Origin: Hordeum vulgare subsp. vulgare
Lineage: Eukaryota > Streptophyta > Magnoliopsida > Poales > Poaceae
DNA length: 64,000 bases
Assembly: GCF_904849725.1 (NCBI RefSeq)
Contig: NC_058523.1
Coordinates: 165,646,689 to 165,710,688, forward strand
Reading direction: 5' to 3'
Below, in pieces: positions 1-11,225 of this stretch. The translations under genes and the position numbers were made by a program. The first letter of the stretch is position 1, and every line of letters begins with the position of its first letter. The notes below the pieces were generated by a model, which saw only the letters and a program-made list of their open reading frames with translations, made no database searches and was not told the DNA's origin.

Positions 1-15
1 CAAACAGTTTGCGTG

Positions 16-1516
16 TGTTGGAATGATAGAAGGGGTGTCTAGAGGGGGGGTGAATAGACTACTTGCATAAATTAAAATCCTAGCCCTTCCCAATTTTAAT
101 GGTTAGCAGATTTTAGCAATTTTAACAAGGTTGGTGCACCCTACACATGCTAGTTAACATATATGGCAGCGGAAAGTAAAAAACATTGTACATGTAAGTA
201 ATGAGTAGAGTTTAGGAAGATCAAACGCAAAGATGAACATGATGGTTTTTGGCGTGGTTCCGATAGGTGATGCTATCGTACGTCCACGTTAGTGGATACT
301 TCAACCCATGGAGGGCAACGACTGCGGGAGTCCACGAAGGGCTCCACCCACAAGGGGTCCACAAAGAAACGGTGTTGTCTCTACCACCATGGCTTACGTC
401 CATACATGACTAGCCTCACTCACGGTGGATCTTCATGAAGTGGGCCATCTCCTTGCCCGTAAAAACTTCTTGGTTCAACTCCACAACACGAAGTAGAAGG
501 CTCCCAAGCAACGCCTGACCATTCTAGGAGGCACCACCCGATGCGCTAGAACGATTAACACCTTGCTCTTGTGCTTCAAAGATAGTCTCCTCAACACTCA
601 ATCACACTCTCATAGATTTGGCATGGGTAGGAGAGATTGATTTTGTGGAAAGCAACTTGGGGAGGTTAGAGATCAAGTTTCAAATATTTGGATTGGAATA
701 TTTTGATCTCAACACATGAGTAGGTGGCTCTCTCTAACCAAAATGGATCTCGCAAGTATGTGTGTGTGCGCTTCTGAGTGCTTCATGTGCGAATGACAGG
801 AGGTGGATGGGTATATATAGGCATCCCCCAAAATCCAACCATTACAACATTATTGTCCAGCTCGATGACACTAAAATGAATCTCGGTGGGACCGAGTTGC
901 ACTAAATGTGGCAACTTTTGAATTCTAGGTGAGACCGATATATAAATCTCGATGGTACCTACTCGATGACCTAGGGCAGTTTCCAAATCTCAATGAGACT
1001 GATTTCAAACTCTGAAATTCTAATTCTTGAATCTACTCAATATAAAGTTCGTCACATGCTTTCGATGGCACTGATATGAAACTTGCTGGTGCCGAGAGAT
1101 TAGGGTTTTGGTAACGGGTGTGTCACTAGAAAGATAGGTAGGGCCGAGTGGGAAAAGTTGGTGACACCAATTTTGCTATTTTTGCTTGGGACGAAGATAT
1201 TTGTGGGAGAATGACTGAATATTTTTGGTGGCTATCTCTAAGCACTTGAGCAACCAATTCATCATAATAACTCACCCCTTTTAATAGTATTGGCTTTCCT
1301 ATGGACTCAAAAAGTGATTTCTCACAAATGCAAAATATAGAGTCATCTTGCTTGAAGGTTGATCCAATCCTATTCCTTTCCTTGTGTAAAGGGGCTTGTC
1401 TTCACAATCCTTTGGTCAATGCTCTCTCTGGATTATACCTGAAATATACTAGGTAAAAGTGTTAGTCCAAGAGACAATGTATGTTGTCATGAATTATCAA
1501 AACCACCAAGGGAGCA
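16..1516 (-). repeat. 3' LTR of the Sirevirus-like copia element
   Basis: On the plus strand the segment begins TGTTGGAATG and ends GGGAGCA, which reads in the sense (minus) direction as TG...CA. A minus-strand polypurine tract (plus-strand CTCCCCCTTT at about 1,532) lies just inside the element, as expected immediately upstream of a 3' LTR. The matching 5' LTR is not in the window, so the outer boundary at 16 is inferred from the terminal motif alone and no target-site duplication can be checked. Bases 1-15 would then be flanking DNA. I see no supported gene in this stretch; short reading frames here are chance. Confidence 0.55.
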
Positions 1517-3485
1517 TATGTTGCTTTCAATCTCCCCCTTTTTGTCAATTGATGACAACATACAATCAAAGTTTCAAACAAAGATAGGAATTAGAATATG
1601 ACATCTTTGAGAGATACTTGACTAGTACAAGCTCCCCCTAAATGTGTGCAATCCATTTAATGGGATAGTTGTTTTGGACTGCATGGGCACACACATGGTA
1701 GAAGGACAAGACAAGTCATATAAATATTGTCTATATTCATCAAACATATGTGAATGAAGAACTTCCATGTTCATGACTCACTCTTACAAACAATATGTGC
1801 AAGAGACAAGAGATCATCTTGAACAAGGATATGATGCATATACTTACCTTGAGGTTCTTGAGAGTCTTAGCAGTAGGACTACACTTGGGAAAACAAATGT
1901 TAGATAACACAAGATTACTCTATTGTAAATATGCAAAGAGCTTCAAAAGTACCAAGATATGGAGGAGATACGAGAAATCTGATTTGACGATGGATATGTC
2001 TCCCAGAAAATTTAGAACTTTCTCCCCTTAGAGTGAATATGCAAGATTATCTCTCCCCCTGAATCATAGCATGTGGATACAGGGAGTAGGTAGGCTGGAA
2101 TAAGTTCAATCCATAAATAGCAATAAAACAATTTATTTAAGTTCTATACCTTTCCCCATTCATTGTATTTCTCTCCGTGATAATATATCTCCCCCTTTGA
2201 ATGAAGAGTGAAGCTTATTGGAAGCTTTGATATTATATTTCTCCCCCTTTGGCATATATTTCTAAAAAGGTCAAAAGGAAAGGGCTCATTGAGAGTAAGC
2301 GATCGTGGAGTCTTCTCTATTTGATAAGGGTCCTTGAATTTGTCTTTTCTCCCCCTTAAGAATTTGTTAAGAGTTCCTTGAACTATCTCCCCCTATGATA
2401 GGGATCCTAGATGTTTCTCCCCCTTATATTGTGGGATCACTGAAGATTTCTCCCTGTTGAGAATTACGGGAAACCAAGATCATGTCCCCCTTTGGCGTAA
2501 ATGGAAATGATCAATAAGAGATCATGAGGTAATAAAACTTGGGATCTTTGAAAAACTTTCTCTCCCTCTTAGGCAAAAATCCAGAAATATAAGTAGATTA
2601 TAGGGAGTGATAATATTCACAATCACCGAAGGAATTTGGTTTAGTAGAACCGAGAATGATAGTAGGCCTCGTTTAGACCAAGTTTTCCAGATCTGTGAGA
2701 CCTAGTTGCAATGAAAATCAACTTCTTAACTCAAAGTAGACAAAAATTGTCCACGCATTTGAAAAAGGAAATCCAAATATTTAAAAATAAATAAGAGAAA
2801 ACACATACTTTTTTTTGAAATATATACATACATAGAAGATGAGAGTTGAATGGTTCAAAGAAAGTATGCAACAAAAATGTGAACCATATAGGAATCTCCA
2901 TCTAGATGTTGGGCGGAGACTAGGTCACCTATATTAGAGTATAATGACTTGAGGAGTCAAGAAATAATGCTTGATCATAGGTCATACTCATCGTTAAGCA
3001 TAAAATGGGGTTACCATTTTTCTATTAATATTTTTAATGTCTTCATATCACTTGAGTTGCTTTAGCTCATGACTTGGTGCAAAGCTTTATCAAGGATATT
3101 TGTATATACCTTCGAACGATGTTGATGACGTGGCGTGTAGGTGAACTTGTCGTGGATGCTCAAAGTTGATGATGATCATCTTGAGTTGGAGATACCCTTG
3201 TCGTTTTGGTGCACTTTTCACCAACATTGGTTAGTCATGCAAGGAAGAACATAATATATATCCAATTGATATGAGTGATTGTATTCATAAAGTAGTTGTC
3301 AAGGATATGATTTTGTTGTCTTCTTCCTTCATCTCCGAAGAAGGGGTTGTTGATACTTGGCTATTTCAAGATTGCTTTTGATGTGACTTGATGGCAGTCT
3401 TGTGGAGTATAGCCCTTCCAAGTACCAACAAGAAGGTTAGATGCAATACAAGGGAGAATAATTTTCCAAGATATAAGATAGTATC
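1517..3485 (-). other. Copia 3' untranslated region with multiple polypurine tracts
   Basis: There is no gene here. The plus strand carries at least nine CTCCCCCT-like blocks (near 1,532, 1,631, 2,052, 2,189, 2,241, 2,348, 2,387, 2,417 and 2,484), which are AGGGGGAG polypurine tracts on the coding strand of the host element. Sirevirus-type copia elements are known for repeated polypurine tracts upstream of the 3' LTR, where a single tract would suffice for plus-strand DNA priming. The remainder is AT-rich spacer between the end of pol and the LTR, cut at 3,485 by a solo gypsy LTR. Confidence 0.6.
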
Positions 3486-5011
3486 TGATACATCCATTTT
3501 GCATCATGCTTTCATGTTGATATTTATTTCTTTATGGGCTGTTATATTACTTTGTGGTACCATATTTATGCCTTTTCTCTCTTATTTTGCAAGGTTTATT
3601 TGAAGAGGGAGAATTCAGGCAGCAGGAATTCTGGACTGGAAAAGGAGCAAATCTTAGTCCACTATTCTGCACATCTCCAAATGCCTTGAAAAGTTACGTG
3701 GAATTTTTTGGGATTATATAAAAAATACTGGGCGAAAGAAGCACCAGAGGGGGGCTGCCAGGGCGCCACAAGCCCTGCCACCGCCACCCCCCTAGTGGCG
3801 GAGGGCAAGCTTGTGGGCTCCCTGACGGCCCACTAGCCCCCTCTTTTGCTATATGAAGGGTTTCGTTCCAGAAAAAATCAAGAGGGAGCTTTTTCGTGGT
3901 TTCACCGCCGCCACGAGGCAGAAATTGAGTAGATCCAATCTAGAGCTCCGGTAGGACGATCCTGCCGGGGAAACTTCCCTCCCGGAGGGGGAAATCGTCA
4001 CCATCGTCATCACCAACGCTCCTCTCGTCGGAGGGGAGGCATCTTCATCAACATCTTCATCAGCACCATCTCCTCTCCAATCCCTAGTTCATCTCTTGTA
4101 ACCAATCTTTGTCTCGCGACTCTGATTGGTACTTGTAAGGTTGCTAGTAGTGTTGATTACTCTTTGTAGTTGATGCTAGTTGGATTACTTGGTGGAAGAG
4201 TTTATGTTCAGATCCTTGATGCTATTCATTACACCTCTGATCATGATTATGATTATGCTTTGTGAGTAGTTACTTTAGTTCCTGAGGACATGGGATAAGT
4301 CATGCTGATAATAGTCATGTGAATTTGATATTCGTTCGGTATTTTGATATGCTGCATGTTGTCTTTTCCTCTAGTGGTGTTATGTGAACGTCGAATACAT
4401 AACACTTCACCATATTTGGGCCTAGAGGAAGGCATTGGGGAGTAGTAAGTAGATGATGGGTTGCTGGAGTGACAGAAGCTTAAACCCCAGTCTATGTGTT
4501 GCTTCGTAAGGGGCTGATTTGGATCCACTAGTTTAATGCTATGGTTAGACGTTGTCTTAATTCTTCTTTCGTAGTTGCGGATGCTTGCGAGAGGGGTTAA
4601 TCATAAGTGGTATGCTTGTCCAAGTAAGGGCAGTACCCAAGTGCCGGTCCACCCACATATCAAACTATCAAAGTAACGAACGCGAATCATATGAACATGA
4701 TGAAACTAGCATGACAGAAATTCCCGTGTGTCCTCGGGAGCGTTTTTCCTCCTATAAGACTTTGTTCAGGCTTGTTCCTTGCTACAAAAGGGATTGGGCC
4801 ACTTGCTGCACCATTGCTACTACTTGTTACTTGTTACTCTTTGCTTGCTACATTTCACCTCGCTACACCATCACTTGTTACCGCTACTTTCAGTGCTTGC
4901 AGTTATTACCTTGTTGAAAACCGTTTATCAGAGCCTTCTGCTCCTCGTTGGGTTCGACACTCTTACTTATCGAAAGGACTACGATTGATCCCCTATACTT
5001 GTGGGTCATCA
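3486..5011 (+). mobile_element. Solo LTR of an Athila-like gypsy family (TGATACATCC type)
   Basis: The segment starts TGATACATCC and ends GTGGGTCATCA, which are LTR termini familiar from Triticeae Athila-like gypsy families. It is flanked by GTATC on the left (3,481-3,485) and GTACC on the right (5,012-5,016), a target-site duplication with one mismatch. No internal region or second LTR is present, so this is most simply a solo LTR left by recombination between the two LTRs of an element that had inserted into the copia 3' region. It contains the block ending in an AAAAATACTGGGCG motif, followed by a GC-rich leader, which is shared with the LTRs at 6,960 and 13,013. No coding sequence. Confidence 0.8.
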
Positions 5012-5016
5012 GTACC

Positions 5017-5890
5017 AAATCAATGGTACCAAGGAATTGAAAATCAAGCTCATGCCCTTGCATGCACCCGAGTGAGTCTAGCTCAAGTTTGAAGCATCAA
5101 TGATGTTCAACTCACTCCTAAAATGACAAAATACTTTCTAGAAAAGTGGTTTCATAAAGATATCAACTAATTCTTTGTTGGTTCGAACATGCTTGAGATC
5201 TATATCTCCTTTACCAACATGATCACGAATGAGATGATGTCGCACTTGAATATGTTTAGTTAGAGAATGTTGCACATGATTATAGGCAATTTCAATAGTA
5301 CTTTCATTTCCAAACAATAATGGAACATGTCTCACATGAATGCCATAATCCTTAAGAGTTTGTGTCATCCATAGTAATTGTGCATAGCATGATCTGACGA
5401 CAATGTATTCTGCTTCCGGCGTAGATAAGGATACCGAGTTTTTTCTTTGATGACCAAGACACAAGAGATCACCCAAGAAATTTACATGTACCCAAGGTGG
5501 ATTTTCTATCAACCTTGTCCCCATCATACTCCAAGTCGGAATAGCCAACAATAGTAAAAGAAGATCCCTTGGGATACCATATGCCAAAATTTGGTGTATG
5601 TATCAAGTATCTCACAATTCTTTTGACAGCCTTTAGATGACACTCTTAGGGTGTCGATTTATAACTAGTTACATGTACCCAAGGTGGATTTTCTATCAAC
5701 CTTGTCCCCATCATAGTCCAAGTCGGAATAGCCAACAATAGTAAAAGAAGATCCCTTGGGATACCATATGCCAAAATTTGGTGTATGTATCAAGTATCTC
5801 ACAATTCTTTTGACAGCCTTTAGATGACACTCTTAGGGTGTCGATTTATAACTAGCACACATGCAAACACTCAACATGATATCTAGCACA
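5017..5890 (-). pseudogene. Copia RNase H / pol C-terminus (pseudogene)
   Basis: The reading frame at 5,138-5,587 encodes the C-terminal part of copia RNase H, recognised by the STPEAEYI motif, a QHSLTKHIQVRHH-like segment and the closing DIFMKPL motif typical of the end of copia pol. The frame stops just after that motif, where family members usually continue for some 15 more residues; remnants of that tail (SELNIIDASN) are readable down to about 5,040. The region is also disrupted by the 187-bp tandem duplication at 5,482-5,855, whose length is not a multiple of three. In life this domain would degrade the RNA of RNA:DNA hybrids during reverse transcription in the virus-like particle. It is non-functional here. 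Confidence 0.75.
5482..5855. repeat. 187-bp tandem duplication inside copia pol
   Basis: Copy 1 is 5,482-5,668 and copy 2 is 5,669-5,855, directly abutting. Both run from TTACATGTACCC to TTTATAACTAG and by eye differ at a single base (CATACTCC versus CATAGTCC). The unit is 187 bp, so the duplication shifts the RT/RNase H reading frame. The near identity suggests the duplication is much younger than the decayed element carrying it. Confidence 0.9.
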
Positions 5891-5899
5891 TAGATATAG

Positions 5900-6959
5900 C
5901 TATGAACCGATCATTGATCGATATACCTTTTGATCAACCGGTTTGTCCTCCTTAGTGAGGTCAACATGTCCACTAGTAGGCATGGGAGTTCTCATACCTT
6001 TGCATTCCTGCATGTTGAACTTCTTGATTAAGTCCTTGGTATACTTGGTTTGAGAGATAAACGTACCTTCTCTCGATTGTTTGGTTTGCAAACCAAGGAA
6101 GAATTTCAGCTCACACATCATAGACATCTCATACTTCTCTCACATCAACCTTCCAAATTTTTCACTAAAATGTGGGTTAGTAGAACCGAAGATAATATCA
6201 TCCACATATATTTGGCACACAAATAGTTCACCATTAAATCTTTTAGTCAATAATGTTGCGTCAATTTTACCAATCTCAAAGCCCCTTTCAATGAGAAACT
6301 TTGTTACGCATTTGTACCAAGCTCTAGGGGCTTTTTTAAGACCATATAAAGCTTTACAAATTTTGTAAACATGATTAAGTTTCTTGGGGTTCACAAAGTC
6401 GGGAGTTTGTTTGACGTAAACTTCCTCCTCAATTTCATCATTTAGGAAAGCACTTTTGATATCCATTTGGTAAAGAGTAATATCATGGTGATTGACATAA
6501 GCGAGAAGAATGTGTATGGCCTCAAGTCTAGCAATGGTGGCATAGGTCTCACCGTAGTCCATACCTTCGACTTGCATGTATCGTTGGGCTACGAGACGTG
6601 CCTTGTTGCGTATAACTTGACCATCTTCATCTTGCTTGTTTCGAAACACCCATTTTGTACTGATGATGTTGTGCTCATCCTTGGGCTTTTCCACAAGTGT
6701 CTAAATTTCGTTCCTTTCGAAGTTGTGTAGCTCTTCGTGCATTGCATTCACCCAATCCGGGTCTTGAAGTGCTTCTTCCACCTTCGTAGGATCAACTCTA
6801 GATATAAATGAGTAATTCTCACAAAAGTTAGCTCAACGAGATTTAGAGCGAGTGATTCTCCCGGTTTGTATGTCACCTAAGATTTGATTCAGTGGATGAT
6901 CCTTTTCCGCTCTTGCTCGAACTCGTGATAGCTTCTTCTTGTTGGATGGTGGAGCTTTC
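5900..6959 (-). pseudogene. Copia reverse transcriptase (pseudogene)
   Basis: This is the RNA-dependent DNA polymerase of the copia host. Two reading frames cover most of it: 6,140-6,694, with the copia RT motifs MDIKSAFLN, KALYGLKKAPRAWY and the catalytic YVDDIIFGS, and 5,900-6,127, with LKFFLGLQ and the VYRSMIGS segment. Upstream of 6,694 the protein can be followed in the same frame through an in-frame TAG to about 6,830 (motif DPDWVNAMHEELHNFERNE), the usual copia RT N-terminus. At 6,959 the frame is cut by a solo LTR and the linker resumes at 8,555. The catalytic aspartates are present, but the stop and the break between the two frames make it non-functional. Confidence 0.85.
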
Positions 6960-8554
6960 TGATACTTCTCCAACATATCAATAATTTATGAATTATTCGT
7001 GCAGTGTTTGCCTATGTTTACAATACTTTTATATGGTTTTGTTGCAAATCATATGATTTATATACAAGTAACCCGGACTGATGCCCTTTTTAGCAAAATT
7101 AGCATGGTGTTATTTTTGTGCGGAAACAATAGTTCTTGGAATTGGACGAAACTTTTTGACAATTTTTTTGGAAGAAAAGAGAAATACTTGAGCAAAGCAC
7201 CACAAGAAGGGCCCTTCTAGTGCCCACTAGACACCAGGGCACGCCAGCCCCTAGCGTGGGTTGGTATCTAGTGGACACCTCGTGGCCCATCTTGGCGTGA
7301 TTCCAACGCCCAAAAATCCTATAAACATAAAAACCTCTAGAAACAACCCTATAAGAGAATTTCCGCCTTCACGGGCCTGTGTAGCCATGAAAAACCAATC
7401 AGGATACGTTCTAGTATCCTGTCAGAGAGGGGAAATCATCCCCGGTGGCCATCTTCATCATCCCGGAGGAGGCCATCATGGGGAGGGGGTAGTCCACCCT
7501 CGGGGCTGAGGGTTTCTACAAGTAACTATGTGTTTAATCTCTCTCTCTCTCTCTCTCTCTCTCGTGTTCTTGAGATCTCATGATCTTGATATATCACGGG
7601 CCTTGTTATATAGTTGGATCATATGGTGTTTGTACCATGCTATTGTTCTGATGAATTGAATCTTTCACTTTAAGATCTCGTTATGTTGGATTGAATATTC
7701 CGGTTTGAGAGCACATGATATATGTCCTGCATGCGGATACCTATAGTGGCATTGGGGTATTCAAGTGATTCACTTGATATATGTTGTGGTACCAACTCAC
7801 GAATTCTCGAGGTGGCAATGGGGTAATATAGGCATAGGGGTTGATTGCACATTTTCATACTATGTTCTCCGATAGAATTCTTGGTGTGATCCTTGAAGTT
7901 CTTTGTGTTGTATATAGTATTAGGAATCTTAATTTGTTATGGTGTTTTTAGTACGAACTCTTGACAGATCGATCACAAAGGATAACTTGTTATCTTAGTA
8001 CAAACTCTTGGAAAGATTGATGGGAAAGAATAACTTTGAGGTGGTTTCATACCCTACAAACAATTTCTTCTTATGTTCTCCGCTAGATAGGAACTTTGGA
8101 GTGATTCGTTATTGCACATTGATGGATTGTTACGTGATCCAATTATATTAGCATTGTTGAGAGATTGCACTAGCGAGAGTATTGACCCTAGGCCTCATTT
8201 TCAAGCATTGCAATGTCGTTTATGTTCACTTTTATTACTTGCTACCTTGTTTTTTCTATATTATAATATTACAAAAAACAATATCTACTATCATTACTAC
8301 ACTTGTATCACCATCTCTTCGTCAAACTAGTGCACCTATACAATTTACCATTGTATTGGGTCCGTTGGAGACACAAGAGACATTTTATTATATGGTTGTA
8401 GGGTTGTTTGAGAGAGACCATCTTCATCCTACGCCTCCCACAGATTGATAAAGCTTAGGGCATCCACTTGAGGGAATTTTTCTACTGTCCTACAAAACTC
8501 TACACTTGGAGGACCAACACGAGTCTACAAGAACAAGTTGTGTAGTAGAGATCA
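6960..8554 (+). mobile_element. Solo LTR of a second Athila-like gypsy family (TGATACTTCT type)
   Basis: It begins TGATACTTCTCC and ends GTAGAGATCA, with flanking CTTTC (6,955-6,959) and CTTCC (8,555-8,559), a target-site duplication with one mismatch. The length is 1,595 bp. No partner LTR or internal domain follows, so it is a solo LTR, here inserted in the copia RT-integrase linker. It shares a GTGCGGAAA...AATAG block with the LTR at 13,013, but the two differ enough to be separate families. Overlapping reading frames between 6,999 and 8,448 have no recognisable domain and are treated as chance. Confidence 0.8.
7539..7562. repeat. (CT)12 microsatellite
   Basis: A perfect run of twelve CT dinucleotides lies inside the solo LTR, just downstream of its GC-rich leader block. 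It is an ordinary simple repeat. Confidence 0.95.
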
Positions 8555-8559
8555 CTTCC

Positions 8560-9301
8560 TGATCATCATATTCTTGTTTGTTGTTGTTGACGGTTTCATC
8601 TCCTTGAGGTGGTGGTGAGGAAGGTTGAGGTGGATCCTCATGATATACTTCTTCCTCTTCTTTATCATGTCGTGTACCGCTTGTGGATGCCTCCATGTCG
8701 TTTTGTTCTTCGCCTTGACGTGAAGTAGGAGCTTCCACTTGAGTTGATGAAGTACTTTCCTTCACCTCCATGGGATGAATCCTGCCGATAGGTAGATCTT
8801 GGATGGCTTCCAAAGGTTCCTTGTCTCCTACATCATTTGGCAATTATTTGACTTGCGAACCATTATATTCATCAAATTTCACATCTACCTTCTCTTCAAC
8901 TTTTTGAGTGAAGCTATTGTAGACACGGTGAACGTGAGAATTTGGTCAGTAACCAAGTAGGAAACCTTCATGATATTTTGGAGCAAATTTAGAGTGACGA
9001 TGCTTATCAACAATGTAGCACTTAGAGACGAATACTCGAAAGTATCCAACTTGGGGTTTGTTACCGGTGAGTAGCTCGTATGTCGTTTTACCGAGAAGCT
9101 TGTGTAAGTACAGTCTGCTTATGGCGTGACAAGTTGTTTACACGGCTTCTACCCAAAACTGTCTTGGCGACTTGTATTCGTCAATCATCATTCTTTCCAT
9201 CTCTATGAGAGTTCGGTTCATCCTCTCAACAACTCCATTTTGTTGCGATGTGTACATTGCCAAGAACTCATGTGAGATACCTTCTTCGTCAAGAAAGGTA
9301 T
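8560..9301 (-). pseudogene. Copia integrase C-terminal half and acidic linker (pseudogene)
   Basis: Minus-strand translation from 9,301 gives FLDEEGISHEF, then SQQNGVVERMNRTL, which holds the third catalytic residue (E) of the DDE integrase, then ELLTGNKPQVGYFRVF and the GFLLGY segment of the copia integrase C-terminus. Stops fall in the frame near 9,134, 8,950 and 8,848. From about 8,843 to 8,560 follows a hydrophilic stretch rich in Glu, Ser, Pro and Gln (for example DKEEEEVYHEDPPQPSSPPP), the usual Sirevirus spacer between integrase and RT. The first part of the same integrase lies at 32,771-33,000; removing the Sukkula-like insertion restores one continuous frame. Confidence 0.8.
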
Positions 9302-10114
9302 TGTAACAGCCCAGATGTCTCCCTTTCCATATTTGTAATGCTTTCCTTGTTTGTGGAGACTTTGATGAATCATGTATGGATGTTATATAAAGGTTATCAT
9401 TTCATGTGCCATCATTTTATGTCATCATCTTGCATCATGACATTCAGTTACATTCATTGCTATCCCATTCTTGTGTTGCTAGTGTTGGTTCATCTTGGAA
9501 GTGCTAGTGTGCATAGGAGTGTCTGGGATGGGTGTGGTGTTTTCAAAACAATGCAGTTCAAAACTATGCTAAAATCCTTACCCCATTAAGTATTTAACTT
9601 GTGTTTTAAACTTTGCTTGAACCTATTATAAAAATGTTAATACTTTAGAGGATTTATTTGTGATGAGGGGGTAGATCTCACTGTTATTTTAGTCTTTGAT
9701 TAATGAGGGTTTTAAAAACAAAACAGCAGCTAGTTTCCTGTTTTAGGTGTATTTTATGTTGCCCTAAAATTATGATTTATATTTTTGTTAAATAGGGCAT
9801 AATTCCCTCATGCCCTATCTTTTTTTTTTCAAAACCCTTTGCTTGCCTCTGTTTGAATTATTTTGATTTGACACTTTATTTAAAAAGGAAACCTTTTTTT
9901 TTCTTCCCTAGTTATTTCGCTGTGCATAGGAGAGCAGTGGGCTGGCTCATGGCCCGAGCTAGGGAGAAGCGCGCCTTCTTCCTTCTTTCCAACGCGGCAG
10001 CGAGGCCCCAATGGGTAGTGGCTCCTCCCCGCCACCTTTTTCCTCCCGACGTTCCTCTCCTCTCCTCGTGCGAGCACATGGGGCTGCCGAGCGCGTTCCT
10101 CCCTCTCCTCCTCC

Positions 10115-10122
10115 TTTATAAG
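10115..10122 (+). promoter_or_regulatory. TATA-like box of the Sukkula-like LTR
   Basis: TTTATAAG is followed about 25-30 bases later by a pyrimidine-rich, GC-rich leader (GTTTCCCCCTAGCGCCGCC) and, at 10,199, by a consensus plant 5' splice site GTAAGT. This arrangement looks like a promoter plus non-coding first exon. Activity is inferred from sequence only. Confidence 0.5.
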
Positions 10123-10789
10123 TTGCGTGGACATCTGTGCTTAGGGTTTCCCCCTAGCGCCGCCACCCTCTACTCCTTCTTCTCCATCTCTCCCCCGGGT
10201 AAGTTTCTGTAGATAGAACAGAGAGCAGACCCGAGAGAGAGAGGAGCTCACCGCCATCTACCTCCGCGTTGCCGTCGTCCCCAGCGTCGGCGAGCATGTC
10301 CAGGGGCTCGGGGTGGTTCCCCGCGTTCCGTTCCCGGCCCTAGGAGCCCCGAAGACCCACGACGGTGATGGCTACTTCCTCATCTGTGTCGTCGTCATCC
10401 TGCTCCGTGCGGGAGTGATCTGCTTCAACTCCCGCGATCCTTCCCCAACTTCTTATCCCCTGCGTCGACTTCGTTGGCCTTTCGGGTGAGCACGCCGTCT
10501 CCTCCCCCTCTCCCTTCTTCCGTAGGCGCGCCATAGCTTCCCTCCGCTCTGCTGTCGCCGTCGTGGCAGGGAAGAGCTGCGCCGGCCAGCCGTCGTTGCG
10601 GGCTCCCTCCCGCCGACCTGAGCCAGGGAATGGGTTCCCCATCGACCCCGCGAGTAGCGCCAAGGGTCGTCGTGTTGAGTAGGTCACCGGAGCGTCGCCG
10701 GAGTGGATCCCCTGTTTCGGCTGCCTGGGGTTCGGTAGGAGCAGAGGGGGCTGCTCAAAAGAGCAACACCCCCTCTCTGTTAATCTTTG

Positions 10790-10860
10790 ATCGGCTAGCG
10801 CGGTGGTGTTGTGATTCGGGGGCAACCAGTAGGTTGTGGGTTCGAATCCCACATCCCCCT
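10790..10860 (+). other. Degenerate tRNA-like module (pol III A and B boxes)
   Basis: A perfect B box GGTTCGAATCC (10,840-10,850) sits in an intact T arm (GTGGG-TTCGAAT-CCCAC, 10,837-10,853). An A-box-like TAGCGCGGTGG lies at 10,797-10,807, and the spacing between the boxes is tRNA-like. The segment runs into a T-rich stretch (from 10,860) that could terminate pol III. However, the acceptor stem does not pair: the 3' side is ATCCCCC and the putative 5' side is GATCGGC. It is therefore a tRNA-derived relic or SINE-like module and not a functional tRNA gene. Confidence 0.55.
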
Positions 10861-10953
10861 TTTTCTTTTTCTTTTATTTTGTTTTGTTTTATTTACTGCC
10901 AGGGTTTTTCTTGTTGTTTTTCTTTCTCTCCTGTTGCACTAAGGTTTGTAGCA

Positions 10954-11225
10954 TGTGTGTGTGTGTGTGTGTTGTAGATGTAGGTGTGGAGTGTATGTGT
11001 GCATGTGTTTGCACATGCACTTGAGCTAGTAGGCATAATCATATAGGTGTGCATATCCACATATAGGTGATGGGTGTTTCTACTACGTGTGTGTGTGTGA
11101 GTAGTTCCTTGTGTGGGGATGCATGTGTAGATGTAGGTGCGTGTGGTGCGAGTCCACATATACATGTGCATGTATGAGCACATATAAACTTGGGCATGTG
11201 TGTGCTCATGTGTGTGTGTGTGTGT
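10954..11225. repeat. TG/GT-rich microsatellite region
   Basis: Several (TG)n runs occur, the first at 10,954-10,971 and others near 11,087 and 11,210-11,225, with degenerate GTGT/CATG sequence between them. The His/Thr-rich minus-strand reading frames over this stretch are translations of the simple repeat. Confidence 0.85.

Noticed and set aside
10340..10852. 170-codon minus-strand frame beginning MGFEPTTYWLPP
   Set aside because: It is the reverse reading of the tRNA-like T arm and GC-rich LTR leader; this start phrase is a well-known artefact of antisense tRNA sequence. No domain.
10790..10860. Functional tRNA gene
   Set aside because: The T arm and B box are good but the acceptor stem cannot pair and the D arm deviates, so a working tRNA is not supported.
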